Counted from the first letter of the stretch, positions 49,314 to 58,980 are shown. The stretch is DNA of 64,000 bases from an uncultured Ruminococcus sp. (GCA_902774325.1 CACYIC010000002.1:1-64000); one strand, 5' to 3'. Notes: generated by a model not told the origin, from the letters alone. Made by a program: numbers and translations.

Positions 49314-52300
49314 ATGGTAAAAAGGCAATTTGAACAGAAGCGCGGTTTTGGGCTGACTTTTGTTTCGCTGCTTTTGGCTCTGTTATTGGTGCTCTCAACC
49401 TGTGTTGTAGCCATAACGACCTCTATGTTTACCGCTTCCGCTCTGTCCGAATGGAAAATCGTCGGTAATTTCAACAACTGGGATTACGGCAAGGGCGCTT
49501 ACATTTCAAGCAGCGGCGGCTCGGTAACTGTGGATCTAACCGGCTATCGCGGGCATACCATCAAGTTCAAGGCTGTCGCCATGGAACCCGGCAACAGCTT
49601 TGCGGACGACAGCGGTCGCGTATGGTGTACCTCGGTTAGCGGCGGCTCTCTGAGCGCGAACAATAACTACGAGCTTAGCTGGGGTTCGGGCAACAACGGC
49701 AACTATACCTATAATATGGAGTATCTTGTCCGCAACGAGAGTGTAACGTTTACGATCTCGAGCAGCAACTTCAAGAACTACATAAAGGTTACCGAAACCT
49801 CTCTGCCCTCCGGTGAAGGCGGCGAGTACAACTCCGGACGCACGAATAAGTACACGAACGTACCGGTGAACACGCAGTACAACGGCAGCAACGCTATTCC
49901 CGAAGGCGGGATCTTCTGGGCAAAGGCAACTTACTTTGACTACCTGTCGGACGAAGAGCTCTACACCAGCAAGTGGCTCAAGCCTCTTGAAGCGGGTACG
50001 GGCTTCGACGGCTCCAACGACGAGTGGTATCCGTTCTACAACTTCAACAGAGAAGTAGTCAAGAACAGGTCTACTACGTGGAATACCCCGCTTTATTTCG
50101 GAAACTTCTGTAACACCGGCGGCGCCTATGACACGAGCTCGCACCACATGTTCCTGGCGGACAACCTGAGCGGTTATAACGACGCCACGGGCAGCTCAAA
50201 TGTAAGAAGCTTCAACTACCACGCTAACAACTCGAACGGCCTGCACTATTTGTACACCGAAAGCGACGGAACGGAGAAGTACCAGTTCAACGAGAGCTAT
50301 CAGAATCTGATGGGAGAACATCTGGTCAACAATAATCTCGTTTCCTCGGACGGAGTTACGGTTCCCTACTTCAACGAAAACCTGCTGGGAAAATACGCCA
50401 AGGTGATCGAGAGCTCGTTCCCGTTTACCTGCACCGAGAAAGAGGTTGACGGAAAGAAGTATTCCTTCTACGAGTTCAACTCCAACAACGCGAAGGACAA
50501 CGTTTACTTCACATGGGCGACCAACGGCAATGAAACCTATCCTACGGGCGTCAACTACGGCGGAGGCACCACCTACGGCGTAAAGGACGGTCTCAAGAAA
50601 TTCATGGGCGCCAAGGAGCCGAACGCGGGCTACGGTATCTTCCCCTTCAACAACGCTTCCGACAGAAACAAGGGTACAAAAACAAAAGCCAACGAAAAGC
50701 TCAACTACGGCTTCGGTATCAGGATCGACATGAACTTCCGCGTTCCCAACAACGGCGGAACAGACGGAAATCCCGTTACCTTCACCTTCTCGGGAGACGA
50801 CGATCTGTGGGTTTACATCACGAACAACTCCACAAAGGAATCTCAGCTTATTCTTGATATGGGCGGAAGCCACAAGAAGAGCGAGGGTACGATCAACTTC
50901 AAGTCGAGAAAAGCTACCGTAAAGAACGTTTATGAGAATCGCACAAACGTCAACAAGCCCTCGAGCGGTCAGTTCGCTTTTGATTACGATCAGACCTACA
51001 CGATGTCCGTATTCTATATGGAGCGCGGACTCATCGAGAGTAACTGTCACATGACGTTTACCATGGCTCCCGCCGGCAATCAGGTCAAGGTCAACAAGGT
51101 GGTCAACACCCAGGGGCTCAACACCGAAAAGCTCCAGAACGCTGTAAAGACCAACGACACCTTCGGCTTCACTGCTTACGAAAACGGCACAGCCAAGGCA
51201 AACACCAAGTATATTTATAACAACGGCGGAGAGGTAAGCACAAACTCTAACGGCAGATTCACCCTCAATAACGGTGAAAACGCTGCCTTCCTCTCGAAAT
51301 TCACAAACGGAAAAAGCGTAAAGGTCAGCGAGGATCTTTCGGGAGCCAAGCTGTCTTACTCAACCACGTGGTCGGTTGCCGATCCGCTTGACAGCGGCCG
51401 CAACACAAACGGCACGGGCTTAAACGCCACGCCGAACGGTCTTGAGCTCAAGAATCCGTCAGGCTACAGCTATGACTACGCCGAGCTGGACTACACCTTT
51501 ACCAATACACCCGATAAGGGAGCAGTCGAGATCGAAAAGGTGATAAGCGGCGCGTCCTCAGACACCAAGGAATTCGACGCGACTGTTTCGGTAAGTATCG
51601 ACGGCGGATATTCATACGATTACTATCCCCTCGAATACACGGCGAGCGACAAGGGAAGTCAAAAGTTCTATCTCAGCAGCAGAGGCAAGCTCGATTCAAG
51701 CGCGCTGCTCAAGCAGGGAAGAAAGCTTAGGTTTGCCAACCTGCCTTCTAACGCGATAGTTAAGGTCATCGAGAATCTTGATTCCGACACAGCCGCAAAC
51801 TATGAGTTTGTGAGCGCTTCGGGTTCAGGCGTTACGACGGTTCGTCCCGGCGGCAATGACGGCGGCGGTACGATAACCGTTCCCAACAGCAATGCTACCG
51901 GAGCAATAACGATTACCAACAGACCGATCTCTCCCGATTCGATTTCGGTTCCGATCAAGGCGTTCAAGTTCCTGAGCAGTGACAACGGCATCAAGCTTCC
52001 CTCAAACGGCGGAAGCAATACCGACTTTGAGTTCATCCTCAGCTTAGACGAAAACGGATCGGAGGTTTTAGAGCAGACCTCCTACACTACTATCGTCGGA
52101 AACAACAAGGCGGAGGTCGACTTCACACCGATCACGTTCAACAACGCCGACAGCAAGGTCTATTACATCAGCGAGAAGAGCGGCGCGGACAGCGACGTTT
52201 TGTACTCGACAGATGTATTCAAGGCCGAGATCAGCGTTGTAAAGACCTCGGACAATATCCTTGTGCCGACAACGACCTACTACAAGAAGAGCGCTTCTGG

Positions 52301-52910
52301 CGGCTGGACAAAGACCGCCTCGAACGGCATGACGATTCCGTCGTTTACAAACACTCTCATGAAGGGCTCCGTGACCATCAACAAGACCAACCAGCATTAT
52401 CATATTGATTCGACCACCGGCAAAAAGGTCTATGATGAGGAGCTCGGAAACATCACCTTCTCGCTTTACAAGGTAGATATGAGAGGCGACGATCCCGTTG
52501 CCGCTAATCTTGTAGACGAGCAGACCACTAACAGCAACGGCGTCGCTGTCTTTTCCGATCTTCCGATTTACAAGGATAACTCCGTCTATAACTCGGACGA
52601 GGATGAAAAGTATAACCAGTGGTATTGCCTTGTAGAGACCTCCAACGACGGAGATCATAATCCGAGCGCGGAAAAAACATACTTCTATCTTCCCCAGTAC
52701 GGCGACGACGAGGAACCCCACTACGATATCACCTTCTCGTTCCAGAACGGTCATATCGTTTCTCCCCAGTCGGGCTTCTTCGGCTCTGGGCTGTTCAAGA
52801 CTCTGGGTCTTGCGTTTATCATCATCGCTCTGCTCACGGGAGCCGGATTCTGCTACACAAGACTCAGGTCAAAAAGCTACGCGCGCGGAAAGAGGTATTC
52901 CCGCAAATAA
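49314..52910 (+). CDS. Large surface protein with fibro-slime domain (pilus tip adhesin candidate)
   Basis: 1198 residues from ATG at 49314 behind AAGGAAAGGTGA. Signal segment (about 15-40); an E-set-like module (WKIVGNFNNWDYGKG, about 50-160); a long fibro-slime/PA14-like domain ending with FTFSGDDDLWVYI (about 490-502), LDMGGSHKK and YTMSVFYMERG; then three or four Cna-B/pilin-type beta domains (VEIEKVISG, TINKTNQHYH, with SLYKVD near 1055). The end has SPQSG, a membrane segment (about 1157-1180) and a basic tail (KSYARGKRYSRK), the layout of a sorting signal but without LPxTG. First gene of a sortase pilus locus, so a tip adhesin is the natural role. Ligand unknown. Confidence 0.85.
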   Translation: MVKRQFEQKRGFGLTFVSLLLALLLVLSTCVVAITTSMFTASALSEWKIVGNFNNWDYGKGAYISSSGGSVTVDLTGYRGHTIKFKAVAMEPGNSFADDSGRVWCTSVSGGSLSANNNYELSWGSGNNGNYTYNMEYLVRNESVTFTISSSNFKNYIKVTETSLPSGEGGEYNSGRTNKYTNVPVNTQYNGSNAIPEGGIFWAKATYFDYLSDEELYTSKWLKPLEAGTGFDGSNDEWYPFYNFNREVVKNRSTTWNTPLYFGNFCNTGGAYDTSSHHMFLADNLSGYNDATGSSNVRSFNYHANNSNGLHYLYTESDGTEKYQFNESYQNLMGEHLVNNNLVSSDGVTVPYFNENLLGKYAKVIESSFPFTCTEKEVDGKKYSFYEFNSNNAKDNVYFTWATNGNETYPTGVNYGGGTTYGVKDGLKKFMGAKEPNAGYGIFPFNNASDRNKGTKTKANEKLNYGFGIRIDMNFRVPNNGGTDGNPVTFTFSGDDDLWVYITNNSTKESQLILDMGGSHKKSEGTINFKSRKATVKNVYENRTNVNKPSSGQFAFDYDQTYTMSVFYMERGLIESNCHMTFTMAPAGNQVKVNKVVNTQGLNTEKLQNAVKTNDTFGFTAYENGTAKANTKYIYNNGGEVSTNSNGRFTLNNGENAAFLSKFTNGKSVKVSEDLSGAKLSYSTTWSVADPLDSGRNTNGTGLNATPNGLELKNPSGYSYDYAELDYTFTNTPDKGAVEIEKVISGASSDTKEFDATVSVSIDGGYSYDYYPLEYTASDKGSQKFYLSSRGKLDSSALLKQGRKLRFANLPSNAIVKVIENLDSDTAANYEFVSASGSGVTTVRPGGNDGGGTITVPNSNATGAITITNRPISPDSISVPIKAFKFLSSDNGIKLPSNGGSNTDFEFILSLDENGSEVLEQTSYTTIVGNNKAEVDFTPITFNNADSKVYYISEKSGADSDVLYSTDVFKAEISVVKTSDNILVPTTTYYKKSASGGWTKTASNGMTIPSFTNTLMKGSVTINKTNQHYHIDSTTGKKVYDEELGNITFSLYKVDMRGDDPVAANLVDEQTTNSNGVAVFSDLPIYKDNSVYNSDEDEKYNQWYCLVETSNDGDHNPSAEKTYFYLPQYGDDEEPHYDITFSFQNGHIVSPQSGFFGSGLFKTLGLAFIIIALLTGAGFCYTRLRSKSYARGKRYSRK

Positions 52911-52963
52911 AACTTGTTTAGAAATTTTGTTATAATAAATAATTAAAAAGGAGAAAAAGCAAA

Positions 52964-54451
52964 ATGAAAACAACCAAGAGAATTATTGCTATCGTTCTTG
53001 CGGCTCTCATGCTCGCAATGATGATCCCCTTCGCTGCTTCCGCGGCGACCGAAACAGTCACCTTCAATGTTGACTGCGACAAGGAAGGCTTTGTATTTAC
53101 AGTTTATCAGCTCGCTACCATGGACGTTGAAACAGGTAAGTACACAAAGAACGCAAACACAAGCGACAGCATCTATTCAATCATCACTGCCGAGGACGGC
53201 ACTACCGCCGCTCTTCTCAGCGCGTGCGATCAGGCTACCACCGGCTTCGGCGAGTCTGTAGATACCTACACCTCCTCAGCCGCAGGCACAGCCAAGGCGA
53301 TCTCCGTTCCCTCCGGCGTTTACTACATCAAGGCCACAACAATGCCTTCAACCGTTAAGTCCGTAACAAACTCTATCGTTGCTCTGCCCTACTACAAGGA
53401 CGGCAAGACAAAGGTTTCGACCCTTCAGCCCGAGGACGGCATCGTAGAGGGCGCTGTATCCAACAACACCATCCACCTCGCCACAAAGGTTAACGCCGGC
53501 GGCACCGAGGTAACCAAGGTTATCACCAACAGCAAATTCACAGGCGTTACAACCTACACCACCGCTCAGCTCGGCGAGACCGTTAACTTCAAGCTCACCG
53601 CTTCCGTAGTAGGTTCCACAGACTATCACCTCAAGAGATATGAGATCAAGGATACCATGAGCGCGGGTCTTACCTTCGGTTCTGTTACCGAGGTCAAGCT
53701 CACAGGCGGCACTGCTGCCGATAAGGTTCTCGGAACCGACGATTACACCGTAACTCCTGCTACCGGCGGACAGAACTTCACCGTTTCTCTCGACGCTACC
53801 AAGGTTCTCGGCGACGACGCTTTCTATGGCTACACCAACGTAGAGGTTCTCTGCAACGCTACCCTCAACGAGAACGCTGTTGTCGGTTCTGCGGGCAACA
53901 CCAACCAGGACAAGCTCGAATACACCAACGCCAACGATGTTGATGGCGAGAAGGACGGCCCCGTTGTTAAAGTTTTCACCTTCAACCTCCAGGTCAAGAA
54001 GGTAGACGCCGACCATCAGGAAAAGGGTCTTAACGGCGCGAAATTCAAGGTTTATGCGACAAAGGCTGACGCCGAGAATGACGCTAACGCTATTGATGAG
54101 GCTGTGACCGCAACCGTAAACAGCGTAGACGGTATCGCTCAGTTCAAAACCTTCAAGTTCGACGCTAACAAGAAGTACTATGTAAAGGAAACAGAGGCTC
54201 CCGCGGGCTACAACCTCAACAGCTATGTCTATGAGGTCACCACTCCCGCTGCTCAGTTCAGCGCTGCAGGAGCTCTCACCTCTCCCACCGACGGTATGCT
54301 CGTTTACTCGACTGCCATCCCCAACACCAAGTCCGAGCTTCCCCAGACCGGCGGCGCAGGCACTCTGATGTTCACCATCATCGGCGGCGCTCTCGTTCTG
54401 CTCGCAGGCGCTCTCTTTGTAATTATCATGAAGAAGAGATCCTCCAAGTAA
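52964..54451 (+). CDS. Major pilin with LPQTG sorting signal (SpaA-type)
   Basis: 495 residues. Signal peptide (about 1-28), an N-terminal domain, a central pilin domain with long beta-sandwich repeats, and a Cna-B-like domain with the E-box KETEAPAGYNL (about 405-415). The sorting signal is LPQTG (459-463), a hydrophobic span and the tail KKRSSK. Sortase C would join subunits through a Lys of one and the Thr of the next; the acceptor Lys cannot be fixed with certainty, though VKKVDADHQEKGLNG is a candidate region. AAAAGGAG precedes the ATG. Codon use is strongly biased, as for an abundant protein. Confidence 0.93.
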   Translation: MKTTKRIIAIVLAALMLAMMIPFAASAATETVTFNVDCDKEGFVFTVYQLATMDVETGKYTKNANTSDSIYSIITAEDGTTAALLSACDQATTGFGESVDTYTSSAAGTAKAISVPSGVYYIKATTMPSTVKSVTNSIVALPYYKDGKTKVSTLQPEDGIVEGAVSNNTIHLATKVNAGGTEVTKVITNSKFTGVTTYTTAQLGETVNFKLTASVVGSTDYHLKRYEIKDTMSAGLTFGSVTEVKLTGGTAADKVLGTDDYTVTPATGGQNFTVSLDATKVLGDDAFYGYTNVEVLCNATLNENAVVGSAGNTNQDKLEYTNANDVDGEKDGPVVKVFTFNLQVKKVDADHQEKGLNGAKFKVYATKADAENDANAIDEAVTATVNSVDGIAQFKTFKFDANKKYYVKETEAPAGYNLNSYVYEVTTPAAQFSAAGALTSPTDGMLVYSTAIPNTKSELPQTGGAGTLMFTIIGGALVLLAGALFVIIMKKRSSK

Positions 54452-54482
54452 TTCGGATCGGTAAAACATCCTGATATTTTCG

Positions 54483-54511
54483 CGGCGGCTGTTCGTTCAG
54501 CCGCCGTTTTT
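54483..54511 (+). terminator. Intrinsic terminator after the pilin gene
   Basis: CGGCGGCTG (54483-54491) pairs with CAGCCGCCG (54498-54506), followed by TTTTT. It would keep sortase levels below pilin levels. Confidence 0.85.
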
Positions 54512-54514
54512 CTA

Positions 54515-54543
54515 TTGCAAAATAAACGCCGTTGAGTTATAAT
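54515..54543 (+). promoter_or_regulatory. Promoter of the sortase genes
   Basis: TTGCAA (54515-54520), 17-base spacer, TATAAT (54538-54543), placed just after the pilin terminator and 36 bases before the sortase C start. Confidence 0.7.
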
Positions 54544-54578
54544 TATTATGATGTATTTTTTGGCAAAGGACAATCCGA

Positions 54579-55496
54579 ATGAAAAAGGCTTTACCCATAA
54601 TCATCGTCGCGCTGATTTTTCTTGTAGGAGTGGGGATCCTCTCATATCCGCTCGTCAGCTCGGTGATAAACAATATAAGCACCAGAAATCACGCTCAGGA
54701 GGAGCTCAAGGCGATCAAGGAAAAGGAGCCCGAGGAGATCACCCGGCTTTTTGCCGAGGCGGAGCGCTACAACAAATCGCTGCTCAACACGATCATCCTC
54801 ACCGACCCCTTTGACAAATCCGCTTACGACGCTATCGGCGAAAATTATCGAAACAGCTTCAACGTCAACGACGAGGGACTGATCGGCTATGTCGACATCC
54901 CGAAAATCAACGTCTATCTTCCGATATATCACGGAACCTCGGCGGAGGTACTTGAGCGAGGCGCGGGTCACCTCGACAACACCGCCTTTCCCATCGGCGG
55001 CGAGAGCACCCACAGCGTCATATCCGCTCACACCGCCTTTCCGACCAAGACCTTTTTTGACTACCTGACGGATATGCAGCTCGGCGACGAGTTTTATATC
55101 CATGTCCTCAACCGCACCCTCAAATACGAGGTGGATCAGATCAAGGTCGTCGAGCCTTCGGTCACCGAGGATCTTTTTACGATAAAGGGCGAGGATCATG
55201 TTACTCTGCTAACCTGTACGCCCTACAGCGTGAATACCCACAGGCTGCTGGTACGCGGCAACAGAGTCGAGTACAAGGAGTCCGACGAGGCGGAAGAAGG
55301 AGATGAGGTTGTAGTCGGCAGGGCTTTCGCCACCGACGCCGATTATATTTACATCCTGGGCTACAAGGTCAGCTATACGACCGTGGTTGTCGGGATCATC
55401 GCCTTTGTGCTCATAGTAACGGGAACCGCGGTATTCATAGTTATGCGCAGGCGCAGAAAATCCTCCGGAAGAAGGGGCGGTGACGGCAATGCCTAA
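54579..55496 (+). CDS. srtC: Class C (pilin-polymerising) sortase
   Basis: 305 residues. N-terminal membrane segment (about 5-27), then the sortase fold with catalytic His151 (SAHTAF), Cys213 (LTCTPYSVNTHR) and Arg222. The lid motif DPF (76-78) that covers the active site, the TLLTCTPY-NTHRLLVRG signature and a C-terminal membrane segment (about 270-292) with a basic tail are all typical of class C. It polymerises the LPQTG pilin. The stop overlaps the start of the second sortase gene by 8 bases. Confidence 0.95.
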   Translation: MKKALPIIIVALIFLVGVGILSYPLVSSVINNISTRNHAQEELKAIKEKEPEEITRLFAEAERYNKSLLNTIILTDPFDKSAYDAIGENYRNSFNVNDEGLIGYVDIPKINVYLPIYHGTSAEVLERGAGHLDNTAFPIGGESTHSVISAHTAFPTKTFFDYLTDMQLGDEFYIHVLNRTLKYEVDQIKVVEPSVTEDLFTIKGEDHVTLLTCTPYSVNTHRLLVRGNRVEYKESDEAEEGDEVVVGRAFATDADYIYILGYKVSYTTVVVGIIAFVLIVTGTAVFIVMRRRRKSSGRRGGDGNA

Positions 55497-56355
55497 GCAA
55501 AAGAAGCCCAAGCGCGTCTGGAAGCTCTGGCAGAAGATCCTTTTGCCGATCGCCTGTCTGATACTCGCGGCTGGAATAGGCTTCCTCGCTTTTCCGACCG
55601 TATCGAATTTCTTCGGTCAGCAGCGCGCTAACGGCACTATCGACGCCTTCAACAAAACCGTCGAAAACGTTATCGACGAAAACGGCGAGCCGGAGGACGA
55701 CAGCCCGGACGCCGAGGTGATCCGGGACAGGCTCCGCTCAAGGAGCTTTGAGGAAGCGAAGAAAAACGGAGAGATCGACAGCGAGGGATATATAATAAGC
55801 GAAAGCGGCGAAAGGCTGTCGAGCTATCCCGTGAGCTTCACCTACGACCTCGACAGGCTTTATAAGGACAGCGTCGCCTACAATAAGAGCATTATAAACA
55901 ATCAGGGAACGGTCGACACCTCCGACTATTCCCGCGCGGCGCTCGATATGGAGAGCTACGGACTTTCCTATTCCTACGGCTACCTTTCCGCGCCCTCGAT
56001 CGGGCTTTATATGCCGGTCTACCTCGGAGCCAACGATTATATGATGAGCTGCGGCGCGGCGCACCTGGCGGGAACCTCGCTTCCCGTGGATATGCCCGAT
56101 ACAAACGTCGCCATCGCGGGACATACCGGATATATCGGCAGGACATTCTTTGACAATATCCGCAATCTTTACTATGGCGACACGGTTTCTATAACGAATT
56201 ATTGGGAAACGATAGATTATATGGTGATCGACGCGAAGATCGTGCCCTTCAATCAGACCGACGATATCTATATCCGTCAGGGCAGACAGCTTCTGACCCT
56301 GATAACCTGCACGGATAACTACCACAGATACATAGTAATATGTGAAAAAATATAG
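55489..56355 (+). CDS. Second sortase of the pilus locus
   Basis: 288 residues from ATG at 55489 with GAAGGGG upstream. Basic N-terminus, one membrane segment (about 17-36), a long low-complexity insert (about 55-125) and a sortase domain with His212 (AGHTGY), Cys274 (TLITCTD) and Arg280 (YHRYIV). It lacks the DPF lid, the PY-NTHR loop and the C-terminal membrane segment of class C, so it belongs to another class, perhaps a housekeeping-type or class B/D relative. It may anchor the finished pilus to the wall or process the SPQSG-ended tip protein; both are inferences. Confidence 0.85.
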   Translation: MPKQKKPKRVWKLWQKILLPIACLILAAGIGFLAFPTVSNFFGQQRANGTIDAFNKTVENVIDENGEPEDDSPDAEVIRDRLRSRSFEEAKKNGEIDSEGYIISESGERLSSYPVSFTYDLDRLYKDSVAYNKSIINNQGTVDTSDYSRAALDMESYGLSYSYGYLSAPSIGLYMPVYLGANDYMMSCGAAHLAGTSLPVDMPDTNVAIAGHTGYIGRTFFDNIRNLYYGDTVSITNYWETIDYMVIDAKIVPFNQTDDIYIRQGRQLLTLITCTDNYHRYIVICEKI

Positions 56356-56399
56356 GCGGCGCCGAAATAAACGGTGTTGCGGATAAAGGAGAGATAAAA

Positions 56400-56894
56400 A
56401 TGAAAACCCTGATAGTTTACTATTCCCTCGGCGGCTTCACAAAGTCGATCGTCAAGAAACTCGCGCACGGCAGCGGAGCGGATATCCTCGCGCTTCATCC
56501 GGTAAAGGAATACCCCAAGGAGGGCGCTAAGCGCTTTATGATCGGCGGCAGGGCAGCGCTCGCGGGCGAAAAGCCCAAGCTCCAGCCGTACATTTTCAAC
56601 GCCGAAAAATACGGTCATATCGTGATCGCGACCCCCGTTTGGGCGAGCAGCCCCACGCCTCCGATAAGAACTTTTATCATGGATAACGCCGAGGCGCTCA
56701 AGGGAAAGACCGTCAGCGCGATTTTTACCCAGCTCGGCAACGGCGCTCAAAAGGCTGAGAAAAAGCTCTGTAAGGCGCTTGAGATCGAAAGACTCAACCG
56801 CAGCGAGGTTTTCTTTGAGCCGAGCAAGAAGGATCCTCACACCGAAAACGAGGCGAAGCTCGAAAAGGTCTGCGGATGGCTGAAGAATGATTAA
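56400..56894 (+). CDS. Flavodoxin-like protein
   Basis: 164 residues. N-terminal strand and FMN phosphate loop VYYSLGGFTKSI (about 6-17), ATPVWASSPTPPIRTF (about 78-93) as the second loop and FTQLGNGAQKAEK (about 110-122). This is the long-chain flavodoxin fold of the NAD(P)H-dependent or quinone-reductase-like kind found in anaerobes. Overlaps the CobW-type gene by 8 bases. Its electron donor and acceptor are unknown; location cytoplasmic. Confidence 0.9.
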   Translation: MKTLIVYYSLGGFTKSIVKKLAHGSGADILALHPVKEYPKEGAKRFMIGGRAALAGEKPKLQPYIFNAEKYGHIVIATPVWASSPTPPIRTFIMDNAEALKGKTVSAIFTQLGNGAQKAEKKLCKALEIERLNRSEVFFEPSKKDPHTENEAKLEKVCGWLKND

Positions 56895-57819
56895 GATCGA
56901 CCTGATAACCGGCTTTCTCGGCTCGGGCAAAACCACGCTTCTGCGCCGATACGCGAGGTTTTTGATCGACAGCGGACTGCTCGTAGGGATCCTGGAGAAC
57001 GATTACGGCGCAGTGAACGTGGATGTTATGCTGCTCTCGGAGCTAGAGGGCGAGCGCTGCGTTATCGAAGCCGTCGCGGGAGCCTGCTGCGCCGACTGCC
57101 ACCGCCGCCGCTTCAAGACCAAGCTGATCGCTCTTGCCATGAGCGGCTGCGACCGCGTGCTGGTCGAGCCGTCGGGGATCTTTGACGTGGATGAGTTTTT
57201 TGATTCTCTCAGGGAGCCTCCTCTTGACGAGTGGTACGAGGTCGGCAGCGTTATCGCCGTGGCCGACGCGGAGCCCGGGGAAGAGCTTTCGCCCGCCTCC
57301 CGATATCTTCTCGCTTCTCAGGCGGCTGACGCGGGTCTGCTGATACTCAGCAAAACGGAAAATGTCAGCGGAAACGCCGCGGATGAAGCGGTCGGGCGCG
57401 TCAATTCCGCTCTTCGGGAGCTAGGCTGTGAAAGACAGTTCGGCGGCGACGACGTGATCAAAAAGCCGTGGAGCGAGCTTGGCGCAAAGGACTTTGAGCG
57501 CCTGCGCGACTGCGGCAGACGTTTTGAGGGCTTTGTAAAGCTGCTTCCTCAGGAGCAGGGCTTTTCCACGATCTACTTCATGAATACGGGGCTTTCTCTC
57601 GAGGAGCTGCGGCTGCGGACAGAGGCGCTTTTCGGCGATCCCTCCTGCGGCAGGATTTTCAGGGTGAAGGGCTTTACCCGCGGCGCCGACGGCTGGTATG
57701 AGCTGAACGCCGCCAAAAACAGCCTCAGCCTTCTCCCGATCGAGAGGGGACAGGACGTATTGATAGCGATAGGAGAGGGGCTTTGCGAGGACAGGATCCG
57801 CGAGATCCTTTTGAAATAA
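56887..57819 (+). CDS. CobW/COG0523 family GTPase
   Basis: 310 residues. Walker A GFLGSGKTT (9-17), a Cys cluster ACCADC (66-71) in the position where family members have the metal-binding CxCC, RVLVEPSGIFD (about 91-101) as Walker B region and ILSKTE (about 152-157) as the NKxD equivalent. COG0523 GTPases deliver Zn, Co or Fe to target enzymes. The Cys order here (CC-x2-C) differs from the usual one, suggesting an altered metal site. Co-translated with the flavodoxin gene, which hints at a metal/flavin redox job, not proven. Confidence 0.88.
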   Translation: MIKIDLITGFLGSGKTTLLRRYARFLIDSGLLVGILENDYGAVNVDVMLLSELEGERCVIEAVAGACCADCHRRRFKTKLIALAMSGCDRVLVEPSGIFDVDEFFDSLREPPLDEWYEVGSVIAVADAEPGEELSPASRYLLASQAADAGLLILSKTENVSGNAADEAVGRVNSALRELGCERQFGGDDVIKKPWSELGAKDFERLRDCGRRFEGFVKLLPQEQGFSTIYFMNTGLSLEELRLRTEALFGDPSCGRIFRVKGFTRGADGWYELNAAKNSLSLLPIERGQDVLIAIGEGLCEDRIREILLK

Positions 57820-57868
57820 AACCGTATGATACGGCATCGTTTTCTGTCGGAAATCGGAAATAAAAAAT

Positions 57869-57910
57869 CCGCTCAAAACTCGGGATGAGTCTTGAGCGGC
57901 TTCTTTTTTT
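57869..57910 (+). terminator. Intrinsic terminator
   Basis: CCGCTCAAAACTC (57869-57881) pairs with GAGTCTTGAGCGG (57887-57899), followed by TTCTTTTTTT. Confidence 0.88.
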
Positions 57911-58001
57911 GAATGATGGGAAAATAAAAAGGGGCAATACGTTTCATGCGGGCAGTCGTAAGACAGCTGACAGAACGATTTTTGATGTGCCGGCGCTGCG
58001 T

Positions 58002-58751
58002 TCAGTTGTCCGCCGTCGAGGGCTGCGGTTTGTTTTTCTCGATCTCCTCAGCCTTTGCCTTGAGCGACGCCTCTGAGCGTACAAATTTCATCTCATAGCC
58101 GTCGGTGACTGACGAGAGGATACCCTTTACCAGCGTTTCCGACTGGCTGTCGGCGACGTCGATGATCCCCGTTTCGAGCGCTTCCTTTTTCGCGTCGTCC
58201 TCCGCCTGCTGCTGAGCCTTAACAGCGTCCTCGTGCGAGTCGTTGTTGAAGAGCGCGTAGCCCTTGTTGTAGTATTTTACGGAATCGGGCAGCACCTTGA
58301 CGTCGAGCACCTGAGCGTCGGGGACGTAAATGTAGACGATCCTGCTTTGGTCGTCTATCGCGAACTTGACGTTTTTGACGTCGATGCCCGCCTTGACCGT
58401 AGCCTTGTAGATCATCACAAAGTCGCCCTTGCTCAGCACGGGCACGCCCGCATCGTCGTACTCCACAACTCCGACCATGTTCATTTTTGAGGTGACAAGC
58501 TCGCTGGAGCTTTCGAGCTTCGACATCAGCACCTCGGAGGTGAGAGTCGCTTCCTTTGTAACGAGCGAATCGAGCTGCTTCTGCACCTTGCTCTCGACAA
58601 TGAAGGGCATACTCACGAAGAACGCGATCGCGCCGATCACCAGAACGAGAACGAATATAACCAAAATAAGCAGGATCCTTTTGAGCGTCGTATTTTGCTT
58701 CTTGGAGCTGCTGCCCGAATTGCGGCGCGTGGTTTCGGTGATTGCTTTCAT
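58002..58751 (-). CDS. DUF4230 family membrane-anchored protein
   Basis: 249 residues from ATG at 58751, chosen because GGGAGG lies 7 bases upstream; the frame runs further up but without a ribosome site. Basic Ser/Thr/Lys start, one membrane segment (about 24-48), then a soluble domain with ESSSELVTSKMNMVGVVEY (about 78-96 in pieces), KATVKAGIDVKNVKF and IYVPDAQVLDVKV, the pattern of DUF4230. Function unknown; probably on the outer face. It stands alone on the minus strand. Confidence 0.8.
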   Translation of the reverse strand: MKAITETTRRNSGSSSKKQNTTLKRILLILVIFVLVLVIGAIAFFVSMPFIVESKVQKQLDSLVTKEATLTSEVLMSKLESSSELVTSKMNMVGVVEYDDAGVPVLSKGDFVMIYKATVKAGIDVKNVKFAIDDQSRIVYIYVPDAQVLDVKVLPDSVKYYNKGYALFNNDSHEDAVKAQQQAEDDAKKEALETGIIDVADSQSETLVKGILSSVTDGYEMKFVRSEASLKAKAEEIEKNKPQPSTADN

Positions 58752-58861
58752 ATCTCTGCCTCCCTTTTCTTTGGATGGTTCCATTATACTATAAAGCGCG
58801 GCGGTTTTCAACATTTTTCGACTCTCGGGTGATATTTGTTTCTCCGATTGTCGATACGCTA

Positions 58862-58890
58862 TTGAATTTGTACATTATTGATGTTATAAT
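58862..58890 (+). promoter_or_regulatory. Sigma-A promoter of the IdeS-like gene
   Basis: TTGAAT (58862-58867), 17-base spacer, TATAAT (58885-58890). The family C repeat lies directly downstream, inside the leader. Confidence 0.65.
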
Positions 58891-58900
58891 TTTTGTATAA

Positions 58901-58980
58901 GCAATACCGCGTAATTCAGGTTGCGGATTGCGAAGCAAGAATTCAAGCAAGGCGTGCGCCGCGAATTGTGCGGCGTTGCC
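58901..58980. repeat. Palindromic repeat, family C, short form
   Basis: Left end GCAATACCGCGTAATTC and right end GAATTGTGCGGCGTTGCC are inverted repeats. Matches both ends of 30441-30600 but lacks its centre. It would form a long hairpin in the 5' leader of the following gene. Confidence 0.8.
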
